Shown here piece by piece: positions 46,706 to 55,218 of a stretch of DNA of 64,000 bases. Each line of letters starts with the position of its first letter. Position 1 is the first letter of the stretch. The position numbers and the translations under genes were made by a program. Under the pieces are notes generated by a model. That model was not told the DNA's origin, made no database searches, and saw only the letters and a program-made list of their open reading frames with translations. The stretch comes from Bacteroidota bacterium (lineage in GTDB: Bacteria > Bacteroidota > Bacteroidia > B-17B0 > Aurantibacillaceae): contig JAIUNM010000019.1 of NCBI GenBank assembly GCA_020162035.1, positions 1 through 64,000 on the forward strand, in the 5' to 3' direction.

Positions 46706-47557
46706 CTATTTTGGTTTATTTTTTTGATAATATGTACTTAATAATTGCTTTTTATAGCTATTTATGAGGTCTGTTTTTCGTTTATTTACAATTAGAGTTT
46801 TTATATTGTTTTTTTCAAATGATAAAGGAGATGAATTATTGCGTGTTTTTTCGTCTTTAATTTTTAAATAATAATAATATTCATTATCACTAAACTCCAT
46901 AGTTTTACCTTTATTTAAAATCAAATCTGGTTGATTTCTAAGGTCAGGAATTTCTTTTTTTATATCCTCTAAATACAACCATGTACTATCGTTATTAAAA
47001 AAATTGTCGGCGTTTTCTAAAGCTAAATTATTCAATTGTAGTTTTTCGTTTTCTTTTTGCGTGTTAAATAACTTTTTCATTTTTTCTAATCCTGATGCTT
47101 TTAAAGGAATTTTATAATAGTTTACCTTTACAATATTATCCTTTAAAAGAAAATTATCTATATTTTGATTGTAATAATTTTCTATTTCTTCATTAGAAAT
47201 TGTAGTATCAATATTTGCTTCAATTAATTTAGTTTGATAAATATAATTTACAAGATTTTTTTTATACTCTTCTACTTGCTTATTAATATCCATTTCATCA
47301 TCAAGTAATTTTGAAATAGCCTCTTCATAAAACAATGATTCGGTAATCCAATTATCAATTTGTTGTTTTGCAACAATTGCACTATCGCTACTATTTATTG
47401 TTTTTATAGAGTTTTTAAAAAAATCTTCTTTTGTTAAAACTTGAGTTCCTATTGTTGCAATAACTTCTTCAGATTCTTTATCAGCATGCTTTGTGTTTGA
47501 TTGACAAGCAAAAACTAAAAAGCTTAAAACAACTATATTTAAAAGGATTTTTAACAC
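46706..47557 (-). CDS. SurA-like lipoprotein of unknown function
   Basis: 283 residues. A lipoprotein signal ends in LVFAC (Cys near 18). The N-terminal part (about 30-180) resembles the helical chaperone domain of SurA/PrsA: VIATIGTQVLTKEDF, then IDNWITESLFYEEAI and ISNEEIENYYNQNIDNFLL. A recognisable parvulin prolyl-isomerase core is missing or too diverged to see. Probably an envelope chaperone. Lysine-rich C-terminus. Divergence makes this a moderate call. Confidence 0.65.
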   Translation of the reverse strand: MLKILLNIVVLSFLVFACQSNTKHADKESEEVIATIGTQVLTKEDFFKNSIKTINSSDSAIVAKQQIDNWITESLFYEEAISKLLDDEMDINKQVEEYKKNLVNYIYQTKLIEANIDTTISNEEIENYYNQNIDNFLLKDNIVKVNYYKIPLKASGLEKMKKLFNTQKENEKLQLNNLALENADNFFNNDSTWLYLEDIKKEIPDLRNQPDLILNKGKTMEFSDNEYYYYLKIKDEKTRNNSSPLSFEKNNIKTLIVNKRKTDLINSYKKQLLSTYYQKNKPK

Positions 47558-47601
47558 AAAAATAGTATTTATTAAACTTACAATTATAACAAATTTACTG
47601 T

Positions 47602-48588
47602 TTATTTACTGATAATATTTTCTAATACTTTTTCCCATAGACTTTGCCCAAACAATACATTAAACCCAACTTGAACATAAGGGCCAGGTTTTATATTAAA
47701 ATTTGTTTTTAAATTATCAGTTTTAGTATATTTCCAATTTTGATAAAAGACATAACCAGCCTCTACCCTAGCAACAAAAATTTTGCTAAACTTATATCTT
47801 AAACTTGTGTAAGCAACGCCAGATGTGTAATTTACATTTAATCTACTTCTATTATATAATATCCCTGTCCTATAACCATCTGCACTTACACCTGTTGTTA
47901 AAACTAACTTATTAGTTTTAACTTGTACATTAAGTTGTACTGGTAAAATAAAATTAAAAACAACTTTTTTACCAACAGGAACGCTTCCTCCAAAAAAAGG
48001 CGCAGGAATAAACAGCCCATCGCTATAAGATGCAGCTAAGCCATAAAAATAATTTTTTCTTAAACCTCTTATGTGTAATTGGCCAATAACACCACTAAAT
48101 CTTGGCGCCATTTTATTTAAAGTAATATCTTGTTCGGCAATAGCAATATTTGTACTATAAAAACCAATTCTATATTTTTTAGTTAGCCACGTTCCTAATA
48201 CTCCACCGGCAATTGTGTAATTATTTTTTATTGGCAAACTATCAAAACCAATATTTACTTGTTTAGCATTAACCCTTAACATGCCTAAGGTTTGCGAGGC
48301 TTTTACTCTTACACTATTACGTAAAATATCTTTTAATTTTAAACTACTTAAATCTAATTTAATATCAGCATTTAATTTTGTTTTTATTGGAAAAGTAAAA
48401 ACTGCGTTAACATCTTTAGAGTTGAAAACATTGCTTGTATCAGTAAACTTAGAATCAAAAATATATTTTGAATCAAATTTTAAACGTGGTCTAAAAAGTT
48501 GTTCTATTTGCTCTACCTCAAATGTTTGTGAAAAAAATTTGAAATTAATTGAAACGATTAAAATGAAACTAAAAAAATATTTATTCAT
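47602..48588 (-). CDS. putative outer-membrane beta-barrel protein
   Basis: 328 residues with a signal peptide (about 1-20, FKFFSQ) and regular alternating strands with aromatic ends throughout the mature protein (for example NYFYGLAASYSDGLFIPAPFF). It recalls barrel proteins of the DUF6268 kind, but I am not sure. It lies just upstream (44 bases) of the SurA-like lipoprotein on the same strand, a plausible pair of barrel client and chaperone. Confidence 0.6.
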   Translation of the reverse strand: MNKYFFSFILIVSINFKFFSQTFEVEQIEQLFRPRLKFDSKYIFDSKFTDTSNVFNSKDVNAVFTFPIKTKLNADIKLDLSSLKLKDILRNSVRVKASQTLGMLRVNAKQVNIGFDSLPIKNNYTIAGGVLGTWLTKKYRIGFYSTNIAIAEQDITLNKMAPRFSGVIGQLHIRGLRKNYFYGLAASYSDGLFIPAPFFGGSVPVGKKVVFNFILPVQLNVQVKTNKLVLTTGVSADGYRTGILYNRSRLNVNYTSGVAYTSLRYKFSKIFVARVEAGYVFYQNWKYTKTDNLKTNFNIKPGPYVQVGFNVLFGQSLWEKVLENIISK

Positions 48589-48603
48589 TAAATTTAAAAA
48601 TAC

Positions 48604-48628
48604 AAAAAAAGCGAAGTTTAAACTTCGC
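48604..48628 (-). terminator. terminator of accA-efp
   Basis: GCGAAGTTTAAACTTCGC (48611-48628) is a perfect palindrome. Read on the minus strand it is followed by seven T. It lies 24 bases after the efp stop. Confidence 0.85.
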
Positions 48629-48651
48629 TTTAACTTTAATTAATTAAAATT

Positions 48652-49215
48652 TTATTTTTTAATACGCTCAACGTAATCGCCAGTTCTTGTATCAATTTTT
48701 ACCCAATCACCTTCATTAAAAAATAAAGGAACCATTATTTCAGTGCCTGTATCAATTGTAGCTCTTTTTAATGTGTTGGTTGCAGTATCGCCTTTAACAC
48801 CAGGTTCGGTATAAGTAATTTGTGCTTCAATAAAAGTTGGAGGTTCGGCAACTATTACTTCATCACCCTCGAAGCTGATTTTAACTTCCATTCCTTCTTT
48901 TAAAAATTTTCCGCCTTCACCAAACATAATTAATGGCACATGAACTTGTTCAAACGTTTCGTTATCCATTACAACAGCAAATTCGCCTTCGTTGTATATG
49001 TATTGCATCATTTTATACTCTACACGAACAATTTCAACAGATTCGCCACTTCTAAAACGATTTTCGGTTTGTTTTCCTGTTTTTAAATTACGCATTTTTG
49101 CTTGATAAAATGCGCGTAAATTTCCTGGGGTACGGTGTTGGTATTCTGTAATTTGTACTAAATCACCATTAAATCTAATTATAGAACCTACGTTGATGTC
49201 TCCTGTGTCTGCCAT
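48652..49215 (-). CDS. efp: translation elongation factor P
   Basis: 187 residues with the three beta-barrel domains of EF-P; it rescues ribosomes stalled at polyproline. The N-terminal tip loop reads HRTPGNLRAF. Aligned without gaps to the E. coli VKPGKGQAF loop, Asn32 takes the place of the modified Lys34. It therefore cannot receive the beta-lysyl, rhamnosyl or 5-aminopentanol groups known on Lys or Arg tips. The C-terminal EPGVKGDTA and GDWVKIDTRTGDYVERI motifs are normal. It follows accA by 18 bases and ends in a terminator. Confidence 0.95.
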   Translation of the reverse strand: MADTGDINVGSIIRFNGDLVQITEYQHRTPGNLRAFYQAKMRNLKTGKQTENRFRSGESVEIVRVEYKMMQYIYNEGEFAVVMDNETFEQVHVPLIMFGEGGKFLKEGMEVKISFEGDEVIVAEPPTFIEAQITYTEPGVKGDTATNTLKRATIDTGTEIMVPLFFNEGDWVKIDTRTGDYVERIKK

Positions 49216-49233
49216 TGTTTTTTTATTTTATAG

Positions 49234-50196
49234 TTATTCATTAATATCATGCACAACGCCCATATTTGCAAATTTTTCTATTCTTGCATTTACACGTTGT
49301 TGTTCTGATTGTTTAGTTAATTCATTTAAGTGTTTTTTTATTTCAGATTTTACTGTTTCAAAAATTTGTTGATGGTTGCGGTGTGCACCACCAATTGGTT
49401 CTTGAATTACGCCATCAACTAACCCATTTTTAAACATATCTGTTGCAGTAAGTTTTAATGCTTCAGCTGCTTTTTCTTTTTGTGCCCAAGTTCTCCATAA
49501 AATGGTTGAACAGTTTTCGGGCGAAATTACAGAGTACCAAGAGTTTTCAAGCATTAATACTTTATCTCCAATCCCAATTCCTAATGCTCCGCCGCTTGCT
49601 CCTTCGCCAATAATAATGCAAATTACAGGTACTTTTAGTTGGCTCATTTCCAATAAATTTCTGGCAATAGCTTCGCCTTGCCCTCTTTCTTCGGCCTCTA
49701 AACCTGGGTATGCGCCAGGGGTATCAATAAATGTTACAATGGGTTTATTAAATTTTTCAGCGAGTTTCATTAAACGCAAAGCTTTACGATAACCTTCAGG
49801 GTTTGCCATACCAAACCTGCGTATTTGACGCATTTTAGTATTTATACCTTTTTGTTGACCAATAAACATAACTGTTTGTCCATCAATTTCGCCAAAACCT
49901 CCAACCATGGCTTTATCATCAGCAACGGTTCTATCGCCATGAAGTTCAATGTAAGTTCCGTTAGTAATATTTTCTATATAAGCATTGGTGTACGGTCTTT
50001 CTGGGTGTCGGCTTACTTGTACACGTTGCCAAGGTGTTAAATTAGAATAAAGTTCTTTTGTTTTTAGAGTAATTTCGTCTTCTAACTCTTTAACTTTATC
50101 ATCTAATTTAACTTTACTTTTTGCATTTACCTCTTTCAACTTTACCAATTCTCCCTCCAAATCCTGAATTGGTTTTTCAAAATCTAAATACGTCAT
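49234..50196 (-). CDS. accA: acetyl-CoA carboxylase carboxyltransferase subunit alpha
   Basis: 320 residues. Partner of AccD (39275) in making malonyl-CoA. Motifs: [67 protein letters not shown], and [18 protein letters not shown]. The N-terminal coiled coil (about 1-45) is typical. Likely cotranscribed with efp downstream. Confidence 0.97.
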   Translation of the reverse strand: MTYLDFEKPIQDLEGELVKLKEVNAKSKVKLDDKVKELEDEITLKTKELYSNLTPWQRVQVSRHPERPYTNAYIENITNGTYIELHGDRTVADDKAMVGGFGEIDGQTVMFIGQQKGINTKMRQIRRFGMANPEGYRKALRLMKLAEKFNKPIVTFIDTPGAYPGLEAEERGQGEAIARNLLEMSQLKVPVICIIIGEGASGGALGIGIGDKVLMLENSWYSVISPENCSTILWRTWAQKEKAAEALKLTATDMFKNGLVDGVIQEPIGGAHRNHQQIFETVKSEIKKHLNELTKQSEQQRVNARIEKFANMGVVHDINE

Positions 50197-50353
50197 AAGT
50201 TTTTAAGTTAGGCTGCAAAGATAAGATTAATTAAATAAATATACATCCTAATTTAATAATTCAAGTTATTGATTATAAGTAATTTATGTAATTCTTTCAA
50301 AAAAAACATTTTCCATCAATTTATTTAACAACAATTATTTTATTTGAAATAAC

Positions 50354-51010
50354 TTATTTTAATTGCACAATTATACTTTCTGCAACTTTATTACTGATGT
50401 TTATTTTATTTTTATTGCAATTTAAAGTTATTGAATTATCAAAATCTTCGATATTAATAACTTTAACTTCTGCCCCTATAATTAATTTTTGCTTTTCGAG
50501 ATATTTTAAAAATAAAGTAGAGTGATCGGTAACTCCCATTACTATATAATTACATTTTAATTTCGATTCTGATAATTTAATAAAGTTACTTTTTTGAATT
50601 TTACCTTTTTCATCAGGTATTGGCTCGCCATGAGGGTCATAAATTGGATTACCAAGAATTGAGGCAAGTTTATTAATTAATTTGGTATTATTTATATGTT
50701 CTAATTCTTCGGCTATTTCATGCACTTCATCCCATCCAAAACCTAATTCTTTTGCTAGATAAGTTTCCCAAATTCTATGCCGCCTTATGATGTCGAGCGC
50801 TAATTTAGACCCGTTTGTTGTTAATCTTGAGCCATATGATTTTTCATAAACAATTAATTTAAGGTTATGCAATTTCCTTAAACCTTCGGTTACGGTTGCA
50901 GGGTTAAGGTTTAGTTTTTTAGATATTGTTTGATTATTTACTACAGCTGTATTATTATAAGATAGGTTGTAAATTGTTTTTAAATAATTTTCTATAGTTT
51001 CTTGTCTCAT
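50354..51010 (-). CDS. DtxR/MntR-type metal-dependent repressor
   Basis: 218 residues. A winged-helix DNA-binding domain (about 1-65; SKKLNLNPATVTEGLRKLHNLKLI) is followed by the metal-binding dimerisation domain (about 66-140; DIIRRHRIWETYLAKELGFGWDEVHEIAEELEHI, with the His, Glu and Asp ligands) and an SH3/FeoA-like C-terminal domain (about 145-218). It represses metal-uptake genes when Mn or Fe is high. It is divergent from the di-heme gene at 51084, and an operator-like element lies ten bases before its start. Confidence 0.9.
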   Translation of the reverse strand: MRQETIENYLKTIYNLSYNNTAVVNNQTISKKLNLNPATVTEGLRKLHNLKLIVYEKSYGSRLTTNGSKLALDIIRRHRIWETYLAKELGFGWDEVHEIAEELEHINNTKLINKLASILGNPIYDPHGEPIPDEKGKIQKSNFIKLSESKLKCNYIVMGVTDHSTLFLKYLEKQKLIIGAEVKVINIEDFDNSITLNCNKNKINISNKVAESIIVQLK

Positions 51011-51019
51011 AAATATATT

Positions 51020-51035
51020 TTTTGGTATGCCTAAA
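51020..51035. promoter_or_regulatory. candidate DtxR/MntR-family operator
   Basis: TTTTGGTATGCCTAAA matches the TTTAGGnnnnCCTAAA type of site used by IdeR/SirR/MntR-like repressors at 11 of 12 defined positions. It lies between the regulator gene and the divergent di-heme gene and could control one or both. Confidence 0.45.
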
Positions 51036-51083
51036 TTAATAATTATTATAAATAAAAATACAATAATATTTGTAAATTAATTT

Positions 51084-52274
51084 ATGTATAAATATTTTAT
51101 ATTTTTTTTATTATTTATTTACACTTTTATTTCATGTAAAAAAATAATGCCATCAGCTCCTAAAGACGATGAGATTTTAGATGGACCAATAGAAGGGCTA
51201 ACTTCTGCTCAATTAAAACAATTTATTAAAGGGGATATAGCTTTTAACGACGAGGTTTTTACTCCTCAAACTGGCCTTGGACCAATATTTGTTGCAAACT
51301 CTTGTGGGTCTTGTCATGCTGGCGATGGAAAGGGACATCCATTTACAACTTTAATTAGATTTGGTCAAATAGATAGCACCGGAAACACATGGTTAAACCA
51401 AGGGGGACCACAATTACAAAATAGAGCAATACCAGGTTATGAACCAGAAAATTTACCAAATAATATAAGTTATTCTAAAATATTGCCACCTGCAAATACT
51501 GGATTAGGTTATCTAGATGCGGTAACTGATGCTGATATTTTAGCAATGTCTGACCCAAATGACTCAAATGGTGATGGCATTTCAGGGGTACCTAACTGGA
51601 TAAATTTACCTAACTATTGCAATAAAAGAATTAATTCAATTACACAAAATGGAAAATACATAGGACGATTTGGAAAAAAAGCATCAACTTACGATTTACT
51701 TCAACAAACTGTAAATGCTTATAATCAAGATATGGGTATTAACTCATCATTTGAGCCTATTGACACATATTCTAAATTATTAGTTGACCCCGAAGTATCA
51801 AATCAAACAATAAATGAAGTTATTTTTTATTTAAAAACTTTAAAAACTCCACTACAAAGAAATGTAAATGATATAGAAGTAAAAAACGGTAAAGAATTAT
51901 TTATCTCAATAGGATGTGACAAATGTCATAAACCAGAATTAAAAACAGGATATTCAGATATTGAAGTATTATCAAACAAAATATTTTATCCCTACACTGA
52001 TTTATTATTGCACAACATGGGAAATAGTTTAGATGATAATTATACCGAAGGAAATGCAAAAACCTATGAATGGAGAACTCCCGCATTATGGGGATTAGGT
52101 TTATCTAAAAATTCGCAAGGCGGAAATTATTTTTTAATGCATGATGGTAGAGCAAAATCAATTGAAGAAGCTATTTTGTTACACGAAGGAGAAAGTAAAC
52201 AAAGTAATACTAAATATCAAAACTTAACATCTTCTGAAAAACAAAAATTAATGAAGTTTTTAGAAAGTTTATAA
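51084..52274 (+). CDS. di-heme c-type oxidoreductase lipoprotein (DUF1111 type)
   Basis: 396 residues with a lipoprotein signal ending TFISC (Cys near 18). Two covalent heme sites are visible, NSCGSCHAGDG (near 73-77) and IGCDKCHKPEL (near 278-282). The layout and GDIAFNDEVFT and HDGRAKSIEEAILLHEGE motifs match the di-heme 'thiol oxidoreductase' family, relatives of bacterial cytochrome c peroxidase. It is probably an outer- or inner-membrane-bound electron-transfer enzyme; substrate unknown. The stop overlaps the next start (TAATG), so it is coupled to the Rieske protein. Confidence 0.88.
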   Translation: MYKYFIFFLLFIYTFISCKKIMPSAPKDDEILDGPIEGLTSAQLKQFIKGDIAFNDEVFTPQTGLGPIFVANSCGSCHAGDGKGHPFTTLIRFGQIDSTGNTWLNQGGPQLQNRAIPGYEPENLPNNISYSKILPPANTGLGYLDAVTDADILAMSDPNDSNGDGISGVPNWINLPNYCNKRINSITQNGKYIGRFGKKASTYDLLQQTVNAYNQDMGINSSFEPIDTYSKLLVDPEVSNQTINEVIFYLKTLKTPLQRNVNDIEVKNGKELFISIGCDKCHKPELKTGYSDIEVLSNKIFYPYTDLLLHNMGNSLDDNYTEGNAKTYEWRTPALWGLGLSKNSQGGNYFLMHDGRAKSIEEAILLHEGESKQSNTKYQNLTSSEKQKLMKFLESL

Positions 52275-52714
52275 TGAAACGACGAGAATTTATAAAATCA
52301 TCTTGTGTAAATTGTGCTGCTAGTTTTACTAGTATTTTATTAATTAATAGTTGTACAACAAATAAATACACATCAAATTTTTTAATAGCAAACAATAAAA
52401 TAACTTTAAGTAAAAACGAGTTTTTTATTGTTGAAAACAACAAGTCAAAAGAATTACAGTTTGTAATACTAAAGCCAAAACAAATTGAATTTCCAATTGT
52501 TATTTATAAGCTAGAAACAAATAAATATTTTGCTAATTATTTGCAATGTACACATCAAGGCTGCGAGCTTACACCTCATAATACTTTAATGGTTTGCCCT
52601 TGCCATGGAGCAGAATTTAACACTAAAGGAGAAGTTGTTACAGGACCAGCAGAAACTAATTTAAAAACATTTAATACAACGGTTGATGATGAAAATATTT
52701 ACATCTATTTATAA
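52274..52714 (+). CDS. Rieske [2Fe-2S] lipoprotein
   Basis: 146 residues. The N-terminus has both an Arg-Arg pair (MKRREF) and a lipobox (LINSC), as in Tat-exported lipoproteins, which suits a protein exported with its cluster. The Rieske motifs are intact: CTHQGCEL near 94-101 and CPCHGAEF near 112-119. A high-potential electron carrier, probably a partner of the di-heme protein just upstream. The next gene overlaps its end in another frame. Confidence 0.92.
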   Translation: MKRREFIKSSCVNCAASFTSILLINSCTTNKYTSNFLIANNKITLSKNEFFIVENNKSKELQFVILKPKQIEFPIVIYKLETNKYFANYLQCTHQGCELTPHNTLMVCPCHGAEFNTKGEVVTGPAETNLKTFNTTVDDENIYIYL

Positions 52715-53945
52715 ATTTAAAAAAATAGTTTTATTTAACTTTTTGTTTGTATTTATTACAAATACTTTTTACGCACAAAATGATACAAATAAAATTAATC
52801 GTGTAAACATTGATACAACAAAATTATACCTTAATACTGATGCTGTTTATAATAGACCATTTTTAAAATATGGCAAAATACCAATTGCTATTGGTGGATA
52901 TGCTGAAGCAAACACTCAGTATAAAGTAACAGATGGCGTATCAGACGGATTTTCATTTCAAATGAAAAGAATGACATTGTTTTTATCTTCATCAATACAC
53001 CGTAAAATAAAATTTTTAAGCGAAATTGAATTTGAAGATGGAACAAAAGAAATTAATATTGAGTTTGCTGCATTAGATTTTCAACTGCATCATTTATTAA
53101 ATTTTAGAAGCGGAATAGTAATGAATCCAATTGGTGCATTTAACCAAAATCATGATGGTCCAAAATGGGAGTTTATTGATAGGCCAATTTCTGCAACACA
53201 AATGTTACCCTCAACGTTTAGCAACATTGGTTTTGGGATTTTTGGTAAATCATATCAATCAAACTTTGTATGGTCTTATGAATTTTATTTAACCAATGGC
53301 TTTAATGATAATATAATTTCAAATACAGAAAATAAAACATTTTTACCTTCAACAAAATTAGATGTAAATAGATTTGAAGAAAGTTACAACGGAATACCTT
53401 TAACTAATTTTAAAACAGCTGTTAAATTTAAAAATATTGGAGAGTTAGGCATTTCATATATGGGAGGGGTGTACAATAAATTTGAAATTGATGGTTTAAT
53501 TTTAGACAAAAAAAGAAGGGCAGATGTTTTTGCTATTGATTACAACACACAAATTCCAAAATTAAAAACTACAATAATTACAGAATTTGCATGGGTATTT
53601 GTTGATGTGCCAAACACATATTCTCAACAATTTGGAAACAAACAACATGGTGGATTTATTGATATTGTACAACCAATTTTAAAAAGAAATATTTTTGGCT
53701 TTGAAAAAGCAACCTTAAATATTGCATTAAGAACTGAATATGTTGATTGGAATTATGGAAAATTTAAAGAAACAAACACAAGCATATCAGATGACATTTT
53801 TGCAATAATTCCAGCAATAAGTTTTAGGCCAACCGCACAAACTGTGATTAGGTTAAATTATAGGTTAGAACATAAGAAAGACCTATTGGGTAACCCTGCT
53901 TCAAAAACTGGAGTTATACAATTAGGTGTAAGTAGTTATTTTTAA
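52689..53945 (+). CDS. exported porin-like protein
   Basis: About 418 residues; ATGs at 52686 and 52689 are equally good and both overlap the Rieske gene. A signal peptide (ending FYAQN) is followed by a body with the pattern of a phosphate-selective-porin-like barrel: IGGYAEANTQYKV near the start, QMKRMTLFLSSSIHRKIKFLSEIEFE, and a final strand ending in Phe. Together with the two preceding genes it forms a three-gene unit, so the barrel may serve the di-heme/Rieske pathway by carrying its substrate across the outer membrane. Confidence 0.72.
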   Translation: MKIFTSIYKFKKIVLFNFLFVFITNTFYAQNDTNKINRVNIDTTKLYLNTDAVYNRPFLKYGKIPIAIGGYAEANTQYKVTDGVSDGFSFQMKRMTLFLSSSIHRKIKFLSEIEFEDGTKEINIEFAALDFQLHHLLNFRSGIVMNPIGAFNQNHDGPKWEFIDRPISATQMLPSTFSNIGFGIFGKSYQSNFVWSYEFYLTNGFNDNIISNTENKTFLPSTKLDVNRFEESYNGIPLTNFKTAVKFKNIGELGISYMGGVYNKFEIDGLILDKKRRADVFAIDYNTQIPKLKTTIITEFAWVFVDVPNTYSQQFGNKQHGGFIDIVQPILKRNIFGFEKATLNIALRTEYVDWNYGKFKETNTSISDDIFAIIPAISFRPTAQTVIRLNYRLEHKKDLLGNPASKTGVIQLGVSSYF

Positions 53946-53957
53946 TACATGATATAC

Positions 53958-55217
53958 TTAATGACTATGTTCACCTGAATTTGTCATTTTTGCTAAAATA
54001 AAAAATGCACCTTTTGTAACAATTTTTGTATTCGGTTTTAACTCAGTTAAAAATACAACCTCACTGTAACCTATATCAGTTGTACCTTTTTTAATTGGAA
54101 TTTTCTCAAACTCAACATCTCCATTAACTGTAATATCGATAGAACTATTGTGTTCGTGACTATGGTCATGATTTTCGGAATGGTTATGCTCATTTTCGTT
54201 ATTATTTTTTTCTGAAACCGCAAAAATGTAATCTTGCCCTTTGTAATTAACAATTGCATCTGTAGGAACTGCATCAACTGTTGCATTTTCTAAACTTACA
54301 ATTGCAGTAATACCCATACCGTTAATCAACCCTACTTTATCTCCTTCAACCATTGCATGAACAGCAATAGCTTTTGAGTTTTCTTCAAACGTATTACTAA
54401 TTGCATATACTTTTGCGTCGTACTCTTTACCAGGGTTATTAGTAAGTGTAAAATGAATAGTTTGTCCTTCTTTTAGTTTTGCTAAATCTTTTTCATAAAC
54501 AAATAAATCTAAATGTAGTTGACTATTATCAATCACTTCTGCAATAGGATTATTTGCATCTACATATGTGCCAATGTTTACCGAGATAGCACTTATTGCA
54601 CCTGAAATTGGACTCAAAATATTAATTACAGTTTGTATATTATCACTTGTTAAGTTTAATGGATTAATTCCAACTAATTCTAATTGTTTTTTTAAACTAG
54701 ATTTTTTTGCTTTTAAAGATTTAACTTCAGCTTCGGCAATTTGTAAAATTTTTAATGATGTTGCGTTGCCTGATTGCAAATCTTGTTGACGTTTAAATTC
54801 ATTTTCTGCTAAATCTAATTTTGATGTTGTGTTTAAATAATCTTCTTGTAAAGTAATAAATGAAGTGTTTGCAATTGTAGCAATTACTTGCCCTTTATTA
54901 ACATTGTTACCTGTTTGAACAAATATTGATTTTATAACTCCTCCCATTAATGCCGAAATAGTAGCTTTATTTTGGTTGGGTACATTTAATATGCCATTAG
55001 CTCGTAATGCGGCAGTTAATTGTTTCTTCTCAATTTTCCCAAATTCTAATTTAATAGCATTAATTTGATCTTTTGTAAAAGAAACAGAATTTGTTACTTC
55101 GTGCGAGTCATTATGTTCTGCGTCTTCATGATTATGATTAGTTGTGTTTTTATTTCCACATGCAGTTATAAAAATAAAAGTGGAAAAAATAATTAAAAAT
55201 TGAATTTTGTATTTCAT
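53958..55217 (-). CDS. RND efflux periplasmic adaptor (CusB/CzcB type)
   Basis: 419 residues. A lipoprotein signal (ITAC, Cys near 20) precedes a histidine-rich stretch (NHNHEDAEHNDSHE) and the membrane-fusion-protein body with a barrel-sandwich hybrid (about 75-120 and 190-225), a helical hairpin (about 125-185) and beta domains. A second His cluster (ENEHNHSENHDHSHEHN) is inserted near 340-358. The His runs suit copper, silver, zinc or cobalt. It lies one base after the pump gene, the second gene of the operon. Confidence 0.9.
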   Translation of the reverse strand: MKYKIQFLIIFSTFIFITACGNKNTTNHNHEDAEHNDSHEVTNSVSFTKDQINAIKLEFGKIEKKQLTAALRANGILNVPNQNKATISALMGGVIKSIFVQTGNNVNKGQVIATIANTSFITLQEDYLNTTSKLDLAENEFKRQQDLQSGNATSLKILQIAEAEVKSLKAKKSSLKKQLELVGINPLNLTSDNIQTVINILSPISGAISAISVNIGTYVDANNPIAEVIDNSQLHLDLFVYEKDLAKLKEGQTIHFTLTNNPGKEYDAKVYAISNTFEENSKAIAVHAMVEGDKVGLINGMGITAIVSLENATVDAVPTDAIVNYKGQDYIFAVSEKNNNENEHNHSENHDHSHEHNSSIDITVNGDVEFEKIPIKKGTTDIGYSEVVFLTELKPNTKIVTKGAFFILAKMTNSGEHSH

Positions 55218-55218
55218 C

